DNA of 32,929 nt, taken from an uncultured Treponema sp. (GTDB lineage Bacteria; Spirochaetota; Spirochaetia; Treponematales; Treponemataceae). Numbering within the stretch: the first letter of the stretch is position 1; the number at the start of each line of letters is the position of its first letter. The DNA lies in the NCBI GenBank assembly GCA_946628495.1, contig CAMOWQ010000012.1, forward strand, positions 1-32,929, given 5' to 3'. This document shows positions 8,332 through 17,466 of this stretch, one piece after another. The notes beneath the pieces are model-generated. The model was not told the origin of the DNA. It saw only the letters and a program-made list of their open reading frames with translations, and searched no databases. The position numbers were made by a program, and so were the translations under genes.

Positions 8332-8624
8332 AATACCTCTTCAACTGCCTGAGTAAAGAAAAATGAAATCCCCTCTTTTGGAAATTTTTTCTTTATGCCG
8401 GTCAATGCGTCTTTAATTTTCAATGCGTCTTCTTTTGACACATACGAAAACAAAGTAAAATTCAATTCCGGCCATGTAGAATCACCAAGTTTTTTTGAAT
8501 GTATACCCCTACCCTGACAATCAGGAATTATCGTATATTCAATTCCGGGAATTACCTGTTCAAGCGTTTCGATTATATCATCTTGCACAGATTGATTCGA
8601 TATTATTTCTGCTCTATATGTCAT
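8328..8624 (-). CDS. P-II-like small protein linked to RND transporter (PG0541-like)
   Basis: The 98-residue protein has the beta-alpha-beta pattern of P-II/ACT-sized ferredoxin-fold proteins: an N-terminal strand (YRAEIISNQSV), a helix (QDDIIETLEQVIPG), a strand with a variable loop containing C-x-G-R-G-I-H-S-K-K-L-G, then W-P-E-L-N-F-T-L-F and a second helix. This resembles the P-II-like proteins of the PG0541 type that are encoded beside RND pumps, and the DUF3240 type beside heavy-metal RND genes. Such proteins probably sense a small molecule or metal and regulate the pump; that is inference. It overlaps the RND gene upstream and the unknown gene downstream, each by ATGA. The family call is moderately sure and the genomic link is clear. 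Confidence 0.75.
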   Translation of the reverse strand: MTYRAEIISNQSVQDDIIETLEQVIPGIEYTIIPDCQGRGIHSKKLGDSTWPELNFTLFSYVSKEDALKIKDALTGIKKKFPKEGISFFFTQAVEEVL

Positions 8625-11600
8625 TTATTTTCTCCCAAAGAAGGCATTTCGTCGTTTTTTGCTACGGTTTTTACTTTGCGTACACGTTTTTTCATGACAA
8701 TACTGTATAAAACCGGAATTACAAGCAGCGTTACAAACGTACTTGAAAGAAGGCCTCCAACAACTGCAAGAGCAATCGGCTGAACCATCATTGCCTGTCC
8801 GCCAGTCGCAAAACACATTGGAAGCATACCAAGAATTGTTGTAAGCGTTGTCATAAGAACAGGACGGAAACGGCTTTTTCCCGACTGATGGCACGCTTCT
8901 TTTAACGGAACGCCGCGACCTACAAGAAGGTTCGTATAATCAACAAGAATAATACCGTTATTTACGACAATACCAACAAGCATTATTACACCGACCATCG
9001 ACATGATTGACAATGCCTGACCAATCATCTTGTAAAGGAAAACGACACCAATTACAAGGAACGGCATAGTCGCAAGGTTAATGAACGGAGCCTTCCAGCT
9101 TTCGTAAGTTGCAGCCATAACACCAAATACCAGTATTACTGCCATAGCAATGATTTTTAAATACAACGCCATCTGATTCATTGTATCTTTCCAGGAACCT
9201 TCAAAACTTACATTAACAGAATCGGGAATTACAAACGAACGGGAAATTTCATCTTTGATTAAATCTTCAACAACATTTGCGTTTTTATTTGTAAGGATTC
9301 CGGCCGTTACGTGAATAATTCTGCTCTGATTTTCGCGGCTTATTGAAACAGGTCCTAAGCCTTTTCTAAAACTTGCGAAATTCGAAACTGCAACCATGCC
9401 GTTGTTTCCTCGTACATAAATCTGATCCAGATCTTCAATTGTTTTTCTGTCTTCTGGTCTGTATACAACAACAACGCTGTAATCTTTTCCACCGTTTCTG
9501 TAAACGCCCGCTGTTGTTCCGTTAATTGCATAATTTATTTCGCGGGCAACCGTCGTAACATCAACACCAAACGTATAGGCTCGTTCCCTGTCAATTACAA
9601 GCTCAACTTGAGGAAGTCCCTTATCCATACTTATAGAAGGCTCTCCACAATCTTCCACGCGCTCTATTGCAGCAGAAATATTATCCGCAACATTCATTGC
9701 GGCAGTAATATCATCTGAACGGATTACAATATCAATATCAGAACCCATCATCTGTCCACGCCAGCCTGCATTAAAACTGAAAACTGCTCCAGGATATTCA
9801 TCAAAATGAGCACGGAGTTTCTGCTGAATTACCTGTGCGCTGTCTATCTGATGTTCTGAATCAGGCAAGGTAATTTGAATAGAACCTCTATGTGATGAAG
9901 AATTTCTTCCGCCACGTCCAATTGTAGTAGTTACATTTGTAAATCCTTTTACTTCTTCATTAACATATTTTTCAAAAGCAAGCATTACTTCTTTAGTTTC
10001 TTCAAGCGGAGTACCAATTGCCATTGTAACGTTAAGGGTAACAGAACTGTCACGACCGCTAGGCATCATATTAATCTGCATTGTCGGAATCATATAGAAT
10101 GCAAGTGCAAGAACACAAACCGCAATGACCAGTGTAACAAGCCTGTTATTCAAACAAAGCTTTAAAAGACGTGAATATAATTCAGTAAGAATGTCTATTA
10201 TTTTCTGAAAGAACCAGTAAATTCCTTTTAAGACAGGATTTTCAAGAGGTTTTTCCGTTCTGTTTGTAAGAGGAAGAAATTTTCCCGCAAGAACAGGTAC
10301 AAGAAAAATTGCAACCAGCAGCGAAGAAACAAGTGCAATTACAATTGTAAAGATAATTCCCTTAAACATCTGTCCCATCATTCCAAGGTCTTTTATAAAA
10401 AACAGGAACGGCACGAATACACAAATTGTCGTAAGGTTTCCTGATATAACTGACGTAAGCATTTCCTGCGAACCCAATATTGCGGCAACTTTAGGACGCG
10501 CACCTCGCTGCCGGTAAGAATAGATATTATCTATCATTACGATGGAAGCATCTACAACCATACCAAGACCAAGTATAAGCCCCGTAAGCGTCATCATATT
10601 AAGAGTGATGCCTAACATACTCATTGCAAAAAGCGTGATTATCATGGAAAGCGGAATTGAAATTGCAATAATAATAGTTGATTTTACACTCTGAAGGAAA
10701 ACCCAAAGAATCATTACGGAAAGTAAAAGTCCCTGCAAAAGTGATTCTACAAGAATATTAATTGTTTCCCTGATTGATTCCGTATCATCTGAAATTATCT
10801 GAAGCGTTATATCAGAAGGAAGAGTTCCTTCCAGCTGCGACAATTTTTTATAAACGTTATTTGCTACAGTAACAGAGTTTGAACCCGACTGCTTTGTAAT
10901 AGAAACATAAACACCTTTTTCACCATTGATGTACGATTCGGTGGAAGCCTCAGCAAATCCAATGTACGCTGTACCGATATCGCGAAGTTTTACACTGTAA
11001 CCATTAACTTTTGAAATTACAGTATCATTAATTTCATCAATACTTGTAAACTCTCCAGTTGTACGCACAATATAATTTTTATGGCCTTCCTGAACCTTAC
11101 CGCCGCCAAGTTCCAGATTCTGTTTTGAAAGTGCACTTACAACGGTCGGAATAGTGTATCCATAAGCAGCCAGTCTGTTTTGATCAAGTTCAACACGCAC
11201 CTGAGCATTACGGCCGCCAGTAACATCGGCTTCAGCAACACCGTCTGCCTGTTCAAGAATATCGACAATCTGACTTTCAGCAATTGCCTTTATATCATCA
11301 ACAGAACGGTTACCGCGAATAAGAATACGCATAATCGGTGAAGAATTCGAACCAAACCGCATGATTGTGGGCGAACTTGCAGCATCAGGCAGCGATCTTG
11401 TAACACGGTCAAGCTTATCGCGCACATCATTTATAACATTATCCATATTCGTGCCGTAATCAAATTCCAGCTGAACGGTTGAAGAACTTTCGGATGATGT
11501 TGATGTCATGCCTTTTAGACCGCTAAGGCTTACTACAGCACTTTCTATCGGTTTTGTAATTGTATTTTCTATTGATTCCGGTCCCGCATTCTGATACGTG

Positions 11601-11746
11601 GTCATAATCATAAGATACGGATTTTCTGTTTCAGGAAAAAGTGCAATGGCAATCTTGCTGAATGTAAAAATACCAAGCAATCCTAAAAGTGTAAAAATAA
11701 TAAGAATCAGGATCGGATGATCCATTGTTTTGCGGCTGAGACTCAT
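8621..11746 (-). CDS. RND-family efflux transporter, inner-membrane pump subunit
   Basis: A 1041-residue resistance-nodulation-division pump of the hydrophobe/amphiphile type. The N-terminus has the first membrane helix (ILIIFTLLGLLGIFTFSKIA) followed by the porter-domain signature with FPETENPYLMI. TM2-TM6 lie at roughly 335-490, a second periplasmic loop at about 560-860, and TM8-TM12 at the C-terminus. The TM4 motif reads GMVVDASIVMIDN and the TM10 motif VVNNGIILVDYTN, so the first proton-relay aspartate of AcrB is kept but the second is Ala and the TM10 lysine is Asn. With the upstream TolC and fusion protein it would form a complete tripartite pump; the substrate cannot be read from sequence. 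It overlaps the fusion-protein gene and the P-II-like gene by ATGA at each end. Confidence 0.95.
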   Translation of the reverse strand: MSLSRKTMDHPILILIIFTLLGLLGIFTFSKIAIALFPETENPYLMIMTTYQNAGPESIENTITKPIESAVVSLSGLKGMTSTSSESSSTVQLEFDYGTNMDNVINDVRDKLDRVTRSLPDAASSPTIMRFGSNSSPIMRILIRGNRSVDDIKAIAESQIVDILEQADGVAEADVTGGRNAQVRVELDQNRLAAYGYTIPTVVSALSKQNLELGGGKVQEGHKNYIVRTTGEFTSIDEINDTVISKVNGYSVKLRDIGTAYIGFAEASTESYINGEKGVYVSITKQSGSNSVTVANNVYKKLSQLEGTLPSDITLQIISDDTESIRETINILVESLLQGLLLSVMILWVFLQSVKSTIIIAISIPLSMIITLFAMSMLGITLNMMTLTGLILGLGMVVDASIVMIDNIYSYRQRGARPKVAAILGSQEMLTSVISGNLTTICVFVPFLFFIKDLGMMGQMFKGIIFTIVIALVSSLLVAIFLVPVLAGKFLPLTNRTEKPLENPVLKGIYWFFQKIIDILTELYSRLLKLCLNNRLVTLVIAVCVLALAFYMIPTMQINMMPSGRDSSVTLNVTMAIGTPLEETKEVMLAFEKYVNEEVKGFTNVTTTIGRGGRNSSSHRGSIQITLPDSEHQIDSAQVIQQKLRAHFDEYPGAVFSFNAGWRGQMMGSDIDIVIRSDDITAAMNVADNISAAIERVEDCGEPSISMDKGLPQVELVIDRERAYTFGVDVTTVAREINYAINGTTAGVYRNGGKDYSVVVVYRPEDRKTIEDLDQIYVRGNNGMVAVSNFASFRKGLGPVSISRENQSRIIHVTAGILTNKNANVVEDLIKDEISRSFVIPDSVNVSFEGSWKDTMNQMALYLKIIAMAVILVFGVMAATYESWKAPFINLATMPFLVIGVVFLYKMIGQALSIMSMVGVIMLVGIVVNNGIILVDYTNLLVGRGVPLKEACHQSGKSRFRPVLMTTLTTILGMLPMCFATGGQAMMVQPIALAVVGGLLSSTFVTLLVIPVLYSIVMKKRVRKVKTVAKNDEMPSLGENK

Positions 11747-12744
11747 TCAGATTTTCCTCCGCGAGAAGCTTTTCCGTCGCCTTCAGCAGCTTTCTGTGCC
11801 GCTGCCTTATCAACATCTTTAATTTTTCCACCGTCGGTTAATGTAAGCATACCTTCAACAACAACAGATTCACCAAGTTCAACACCAGTCAAAATCTGAT
11901 AATAGCCGTCTACGTTTTTACCAAGTGTAACCTGACGTTTAGAAACAGTTTCACCATCAGGATTAACGACATACAGATAATATTTATCGTTATTGTTTAC
12001 GATTGCATCCTGCTGAACTGCAATATGATTTTTATAATCAACAGTAAAGAGCTTTATCTTTGCAAACATTCCGGCATTTATACGCGAATCATTTGTATCA
12101 AAATGAAGGATAATCTCTTTTGTTCTGCTTGAAGAATCAAGAACAGGAGATATTCTTACAACCGTTGCAGGAAAAACAGCATCAGGGTAAGCTTCAAGAA
12201 CGACGTTAGCTTTTAACCCAAGTTTTAAATCACCTACATAACGTTCAGGAACTTTTGCCGTAATCTGAAGATTTTCTATATCACCGATTTTTGCAATAAC
12301 AGAACCAGTTGTAACTTTTGAACCAACCCTTATTGAAGAAGAAAGAATGCTTCCAGAAATTGGAGCAATTACAGGAGATTTTGCATAATAATTTCCAGGT
12401 TCACTTGGATCAATATATGCAATAACCTGCCCTGCCTTTATTGGTGAACCAAGAGAAACATCAACCTGAACAACCCGTCCACCAATAGAAGGAAAAACTT
12501 CGATTGCAGTCTGAGTCTCTACATCACCGTTCGTATTTACATAATCATGCAGCGTAACATTTTGCGCAGTTATCGTCCTTACCGAAGTTATTGTTGCACT
12601 TGCACCGCCTTTCCAGCCGCCCCAGCCGCCTTTTCCCATAATTCCAGCAGAGCTTGTCTTTTTTATAAAATACATTCCAGCTGCAGTAAGAGCCAGAATC
12701 ACAATAATTGTAATTACCGAAGTGATAATTTTTTTTACATTCAT
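11743..12744 (-). CDS. RND efflux periplasmic adaptor (membrane fusion protein)
   Basis: The 333-residue protein has an N-terminal membrane anchor (residues about 5-27), a glycine/tryptophan-rich stretch, then a barrel-sandwich lipoyl domain: an EVFPSIGGRVVQVDVSLGSP half and, after a very short connector, APISGSILSSSIRVGSKVTTG. The long coiled-coil hairpin found in AcrA is missing, as in short adaptors. Beta-barrel and membrane-proximal domains follow (VLEAYPDAVFPATV, AVQQDAIVNNNDKYYLYVV), ending in a lysine/alanine/glycine-rich tail. It would join the RND pump to TolC. A Shine-Dalgarno AGGAG lies at the end of the tolC gene, and the gene overlaps the RND gene by ATGA. Confidence 0.92.
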   Translation of the reverse strand: MNVKKIITSVITIIVILALTAAGMYFIKKTSSAGIMGKGGWGGWKGGASATITSVRTITAQNVTLHDYVNTNGDVETQTAIEVFPSIGGRVVQVDVSLGSPIKAGQVIAYIDPSEPGNYYAKSPVIAPISGSILSSSIRVGSKVTTGSVIAKIGDIENLQITAKVPERYVGDLKLGLKANVVLEAYPDAVFPATVVRISPVLDSSSRTKEIILHFDTNDSRINAGMFAKIKLFTVDYKNHIAVQQDAIVNNNDKYYLYVVNPDGETVSKRQVTLGKNVDGYYQILTGVELGESVVVEGMLTLTDGGKIKDVDKAAAQKAAEGDGKASRGGKSE

Positions 12745-12747
12745 TTT

Positions 12748-14100
12748 TTATTTCTCCTGATTTAAATCTTTTAAACTGCCGAACGGAAGACCAAGAAGGC
12801 TTTCCAGTTCAAGAACCCTGCTGATTATTGTATAACGCTGATTCTGCAAATCATTTTTTGCCGATGCAAGTTTATCCGCAGCATTCTGTAAATCAGACAA
12901 TGATTTTGCACCGACATTGTAAGAATCTTTTGTCATGTTATATGTCTTTTCCATAAGGTTTACATTGCGTTCATAAGAGGCAAGCTGAGAATTAGCCTGA
13001 CTTATTTCGTTGTAGGCATTACGGATTTTTATTGCTGAATTTGTTTTTTCATTTTGCAAATCAAGTTCAAGTTTATCTATTTCCGATTTCTGTTTTTCTA
13101 TATTCTGCGCACTGCTTGACCATGCCATATAACCGTCAAGAGGAATACGAACTCCCAGCGATGCAGAAAGTTTCACATTTGGATCTGAACCTTTTGCAAA
13201 AGCACCGCCGAAATTTGCAGTTCCTGATGCAGTTACGGTAGGCCCGTATGCTGAATATTTTGTTGCCGTAAGCGAATTTTTTGCAGTTTCTATTTTCTGA
13301 TAGATTGTTTTTACACCTGGCAGTTCATCAAGATTATAATTAAGAACCTGTTCCGGGGCCGACATTTCAACAGCATCTTCAAGTTTTCCAACAAGAACGA
13401 TTTCATCATTAAGATTAAGACCGAGTATCTGCTTAAAACTTGCCAGAGAATTTTCATAGGAGTTTTTAAGAGATTCAATTACAGGCTTCTGACTTTCATA
13501 GCTGTACTGAGATTGAAGCAAATCAAGTTCTGATTTCTGACCTATATTATATTTTATTTTTGTTGATTCATAAGTCTGGCGGGCTGTTTCCATTGCATTT
13601 TCTTTTAAGGCGATGTTTTCTTTTGTATAAATAAGTTTGTAGAATGCCTGACGCACGCTAAGTTCTATTGAGCGCACCGTTGTTTCAAAAGATGCAGTTC
13701 CAGATTCAAGATTAAGTTCAGCTGCCCGCATCGTCGTAAACAACGCAGGAGAAAAATTCAAACTTACAGAACCTGTCGCCGAATATGAACCCGACGGATC
13801 AGAAAGCGGAACTACACTTCCATTCGTACCGACATTTCCGTTCAAACTAAAAGACGGGCTTACAGAATTCCATGAATACTTATTTGCCCTTTCAAGAAGA
13901 GCCAAATCCATTCTGCCTTTCTTAAGACTGACATTATTCTCAAGAGCAAGGCTCACCGCATCTTCAACCGACAGCGAAAATCGTTGTCCACCATCCTCGC
14001 TTTCAATAACTCCACCGTTTTCCGATGAATCTTTTGTTTGTGCAGCAAGATTTCCACATAGAAACATACCAGCTGCAATCACACACAATAACTTTTTCAT
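12748..14100 (-). CDS. TolC-like outer-membrane efflux protein
   Basis: The 450-residue protein has a signal peptide ending near NLAAQ (residue 21) and two repeated halves of the outer-membrane efflux family. Each half has a beta hairpin (SPSFSLNGNVGTN and YGPTVTASGTANFGG) and long alpha-helical coils with the usual Y-N-I-G-Q-K-S-E-L-D-L-L-Q-S-Q and Y-N-V-G-A-K-S-L-S-D-L-Q-N-A motifs. It forms the outer-membrane channel of the tripartite pump encoded directly downstream. It is first in the operon and its stop is 3 nt from the fusion-protein start. The upstream gap (14101-14274) is shared with the divergent RSH gene; I found no convincing -35/-10 pair there for either gene. Confidence 0.92.
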   Translation of the reverse strand: MKKLLCVIAAGMFLCGNLAAQTKDSSENGGVIESEDGGQRFSLSVEDAVSLALENNVSLKKGRMDLALLERANKYSWNSVSPSFSLNGNVGTNGSVVPLSDPSGSYSATGSVSLNFSPALFTTMRAAELNLESGTASFETTVRSIELSVRQAFYKLIYTKENIALKENAMETARQTYESTKIKYNIGQKSELDLLQSQYSYESQKPVIESLKNSYENSLASFKQILGLNLNDEIVLVGKLEDAVEMSAPEQVLNYNLDELPGVKTIYQKIETAKNSLTATKYSAYGPTVTASGTANFGGAFAKGSDPNVKLSASLGVRIPLDGYMAWSSSAQNIEKQKSEIDKLELDLQNEKTNSAIKIRNAYNEISQANSQLASYERNVNLMEKTYNMTKDSYNVGAKSLSDLQNAADKLASAKNDLQNQRYTIISRVLELESLLGLPFGSLKDLNQEK

Positions 14101-14274
14101 CTTTCTTACCTGTTAATTTTATTATCAGTCATAATTTTCAAATATTCCACTTAGAATTTTTTAAAAATCTATTAGGAATCTTTAATCTTTTCAATTAATC
14201 ATATATTTTATATGTAGATTCAAAAAATCATGGTTAACACTTATATAACCAATTGATTTTTCGGAGGATACAAC

Positions 14275-16080
14275 ATGCAGGACGACAAAACTCAAGAAAC
14301 GAACCAAAACAGCAATGCATTCCCTTCCCCAGATGAACTGCTCAAACAGTTTTTTATGAAACACGATTTGTATACGGAACAGGAAAAAGACCGCATACAG
14401 CAGGCATGGAATCTTCTTACCGAAAAAACGCATGATATAAAACGCAGCTGCGGTAAACCATATTATCTTCATCCAATGCGGGTTGCCAATATTCTTGCCG
14501 ACAACAAACTTGATGCAGACACAATAATTGCAGGTATTCTCCACCCAATTCACAAATTTGGAATTACACCGGAACAGATTTTAGTACAATTTGGCGAAAA
14601 CGTTTCCAAAATCCTCATTACAACCAACAAAATAATTGAACTTCCAATGAATTCGCGCACACTGCACCAGTCAGATGCAATCAGAAAAATGCTTTTTGCA
14701 ATGTGTGATGATGCGCGCGTTATTCTTCTTACACTTTCAGACCGTCTTGACAGAATAAGAAACATCGAAGGTCTTGAACCGGAAAAACAGCGTGCACTTG
14801 CAGAAGCTGTAATTGAGATATGGGCACCTCTTGCAGACCGACTTGGTATGCAGAAAGAAAAGAACGAACTTGAAGATTTAAGCCTTAAATACACAAATCC
14901 CGCTGTTTTTAAACAGATTCAAGACATCGTATCGCAATCGCAGGATGAACGCGCCTCTTATCTTGAACGCGCAGTAAATGCAATCTATAAATCATCGGAA
15001 AAAGCAGGCATTCACGTTTCCATTACAAGCCGTGCAAAACATTACTATTCGATTTATCAGAAAATGCGCAAACGCAACAAAGAAGCTTCCGAGCTTTATG
15101 ATTTGTTTGCATTAAGAATTTTATGCAATACGCCCGCTGAATGTTATACGCTTATAGGAATTGTACACGGACTTTGGAAACCGATGGACGGCCGCTTTAA
15201 AGATTACATTGCGATGCCAAAATCAAACGGTTATCAGTCACTGCATACAACCGTAATCTGCGAAGGAAAACCTCTTGAAATTCAGACCCGTACATACGAA
15301 ATGCACAACCTTGCAGAACACGGAATTGCCTCACACTGGCTTTACAAAAAAGGAACAAACCGCGACCTTGTAGAAGCAGAAAAACTTGATATTTTTAATA
15401 AATTGCAGCAGCTGCGCCAGACAGACCTTACAGACGAAAGCACATTTAATACTCTCAAAAACGAACTTTTAGGCGACCAGATTTACGTCTTTACACCAAA
15501 AGGCGACGTTCGTAAATTACCGTCAGGGGCAACCGCAATCGATTTTGCCTATGCGATCCATTCAGCAATCGGCGAAAAAATAATTGCCGCAAAAGCCGAC
15601 GGGAAAATAATTCCATTAAGTAAACCGCTGCAAAACACACAGATTATCGAAATAATTACAAATCCTCAGGCTCACCCGACACAGGCACAGCTCAAGCTTG
15701 TAAAAACGACAAAGGCACACCAGAAAATTCATTCGTGGCTTACGGCAAACGACCCGACATTCAGCGAACATCTTACAGAAAAAGCAGTTGCCGAATTACA
15801 GGCACAGTCGCAGCCCCCGGAAAAACATACTACAAAACGCCGTCCAAAAGCAGGCGCACATCCGGAAATTGCAACAGCCATAAAAAAAGATGTCCTGATA
15901 CAGGGCGACAAAAACGTGCTTCATTCAATAGCACAGTGCTGTCATCCGCAATACCCGGACATCATTGTTGGATATGTTACCCGCTCAAAAGGGGTAACTA
16001 TTCATCGTGCAGACTGCCTGATTTACCAGCGCATTCCGAACAAAGAAAATAAAACTGTCGAAGTCAGCTGGGACAATTAA
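14275..16080 (+). CDS. RelA/SpoT homologue: (p)ppGpp synthetase with degenerate hydrolase domain and no ACT domain
   Basis: RSH enzymes make and degrade the alarmone (p)ppGpp. Order in this 601-residue protein: HD-type hydrolase region (residues about 30-190), synthetase (about 235-355), TGS (400-460) and a cysteine-containing zinc-finger-like domain (540-590, C555, C556, H557 and C581). The hydrolase keeps H66, H90 and D156, but the HDxxED motif reads H90-P-I-H-K-F, losing one metal ligand and both catalytic acidic residues, so hydrolysis is probably lost. The synthetase is intact, with the SRAKHYYSIYQKM and YIAMPKSNGYQSLHT motifs and an RFKD motif (307-310) typical of bifunctional enzymes instead of the ExDD of RelA. 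The ACT domain is absent; the protein ends 10-15 residues after the zinc finger. GGAGG lies 7 nt before the start. The stop codon overlaps that of fabV. Confidence 0.93.
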   Translation: MQDDKTQETNQNSNAFPSPDELLKQFFMKHDLYTEQEKDRIQQAWNLLTEKTHDIKRSCGKPYYLHPMRVANILADNKLDADTIIAGILHPIHKFGITPEQILVQFGENVSKILITTNKIIELPMNSRTLHQSDAIRKMLFAMCDDARVILLTLSDRLDRIRNIEGLEPEKQRALAEAVIEIWAPLADRLGMQKEKNELEDLSLKYTNPAVFKQIQDIVSQSQDERASYLERAVNAIYKSSEKAGIHVSITSRAKHYYSIYQKMRKRNKEASELYDLFALRILCNTPAECYTLIGIVHGLWKPMDGRFKDYIAMPKSNGYQSLHTTVICEGKPLEIQTRTYEMHNLAEHGIASHWLYKKGTNRDLVEAEKLDIFNKLQQLRQTDLTDESTFNTLKNELLGDQIYVFTPKGDVRKLPSGATAIDFAYAIHSAIGEKIIAAKADGKIIPLSKPLQNTQIIEIITNPQAHPTQAQLKLVKTTKAHQKIHSWLTANDPTFSEHLTEKAVAELQAQSQPPEKHTTKRRPKAGAHPEIATAIKKDVLIQGDKNVLHSIAQCCHPQYPDIIVGYVTRSKGVTIHRADCLIYQRIPNKENKTVEVSWDN

Positions 16081-17330
16081 ATACAGTCCATTCTCGGAAC
16101 GTCAGCAGTATAATCTACGCCTTCGATATCAAAACCGTTTGTTGCGTAGAAATCATGCTTGTAACCGTCCAAGTCGCAAACCTCTGTAATATTGCTGTCG
16201 TTAACGCTTGCCATAAGTTTATCAACTTCAGCCTGAACGTCTGCCTGCATTTCCCAGTCATCCATACGGATTCTGTTTTCCTCATCAACAGGCACTTTTG
16301 CAGCAGATGCGTTTTCGCCAGTATAAAGGCGTTCTGCAAAAAGACGCTCCATCTGTTCAATACAACCTTCGTGAGTTCCCTTTGCCTTCATAACTTTGAA
16401 CAAAATAGAAAGATACAAAGAAATAATAGGAATAACTGCAGAAGAACGTGTTACAAGACCTTTATTTACAGAAACAAAAGCACCACCATTCAATTCCTTA
16501 GAAAGTTTTTCGTTAAGCGCATGAGCAGTTGCTTCAAGATGCTTTTTAGCCTGACCGATTGTACCGTCGCGGTAGATTGCATGACTCAATTCAGGACCAA
16601 TATAAGAATAAGCAACAGTGCGGCATCCTTCAGCAAGCACGCCTGCGCTAGAAAGCTGGTCAATCCAAAGCTGCCAGTCTTCACCGCCCATTACTTTTAC
16701 AGTATTAGCAATTTCTTCTTCAGTTGCAGGTTCTGCAGCAGAAGATTTTAGTGTGTTTGTAAGAATATCAATTCCGTTTCCAGCATAAGTCTTTCCAATC
16801 GGTTTGATTACAGACTTATAAAGAATATGAGCACCAGATTCGCTGTTCGGATCAACTTTATCAGGATCAGAACGAACAGGAGAAGCAAGAGAATATACGA
16901 TAAGGTCAAATTTCTTGCCGGCTTTCTTTGCCTCTTCAATAATCATTTTTCGTGTTTCGTGTGAGTATGCATCGGCACTGAAAGTTTCGGTAAAAAGACC
17001 TTCTGCCTTTGCTGCCCTGTCAAATGCAAGATTGTTATACCAGCCTGGAGTTCCACCTTTTGTTTCAGTTCCTGCTTTTTCAAAAGAAACACCAATTGTA
17101 TCAGCACCATATTCAAAAGCAGCAGAAATTCTGGAAGCAAGACCATATCCTGTTGAACAGCCAAGAACAAGTACAAATTTAGGACCGTTTCCGCCCTCTT
17201 TCAATGATTTTGTACCACGTGCGGCTTTCTTTGCCTTTACATAAGCAATCTGATTCTCTACTTCCTTTGCACATCCAATCGGGTGAGCGTTCAGGCACAT
17301 ATTAGACCTGACCATCGGCTTAATAATCAT
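16077..17330 (-). CDS. fabV: NADH-dependent trans-2-enoyl-CoA/ACP reductase (FabV/TER)
   Basis: The enzyme reduces the trans-2 double bond of enoyl-ACP or enoyl-CoA with NADH, the last step of fatty-acid elongation. The 417-residue protein fits the single-chain FabV/TER family, of which T. denticola TER is the well-known member. Visible marks are the N-terminal PMVRSNMCLNAHPIGC, the nucleotide-binding GCSTGYGLASR (residues 57-67), SLASPVR, the conserved YSYIGPELSHAIYRDG block and the catalytic Y253-x8-K262 pattern. The ATG at 17330 has GGAG a few bases upstream. fabF lies upstream on the same strand, separated by a GC-rich repeat-like stretch, and the two probably act in the same pathway. The 3' end overlaps the convergent RSH gene by 4 bp, so there is no room for a terminator. 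Confidence 0.95.
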   Translation of the reverse strand: MIIKPMVRSNMCLNAHPIGCAKEVENQIAYVKAKKAARGTKSLKEGGNGPKFVLVLGCSTGYGLASRISAAFEYGADTIGVSFEKAGTETKGGTPGWYNNLAFDRAAKAEGLFTETFSADAYSHETRKMIIEEAKKAGKKFDLIVYSLASPVRSDPDKVDPNSESGAHILYKSVIKPIGKTYAGNGIDILTNTLKSSAAEPATEEEIANTVKVMGGEDWQLWIDQLSSAGVLAEGCRTVAYSYIGPELSHAIYRDGTIGQAKKHLEATAHALNEKLSKELNGGAFVSVNKGLVTRSSAVIPIISLYLSILFKVMKAKGTHEGCIEQMERLFAERLYTGENASAAKVPVDEENRIRMDDWEMQADVQAEVDKLMASVNDSNITEVCDLDGYKHDFYATNGFDIEGVDYTADVPRMDCI

Positions 17331-17343
17331 AATTTACTCCTTT

Positions 17344-17456
17344 TGGGCGCATCCCTCGCTTCGCTCGGGCCGGGCTTTCCGTGGTTCCGCTTCCGCTCCA
17401 TTCGACGCAGAATCTGCTTACGAACGGCTTCGCCGCCACTACAATCCCTTGCGCAA
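17344..17456. repeat. GC-rich interspersed element between fabF and fabV
   Basis: About 110 bp of strikingly GC-rich DNA in an AT-rich neighbourhood fills nearly the whole fabF-fabV gap. It contains the words GGGCGC, CGCTTCGCTCGGG (17357-17369), TTCCGTGGTTCCGCT (17377-17391), CCGCTCCA (17393-17400) and a small GCAGA/TCTGC inverted repeat. Several of these words return in the gap at 23561-23661, which marks it as a family of repeats, not unique sequence. I see no gene in it. Confidence 0.6.
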
Positions 17457-17466
17457 TTTATTACCG

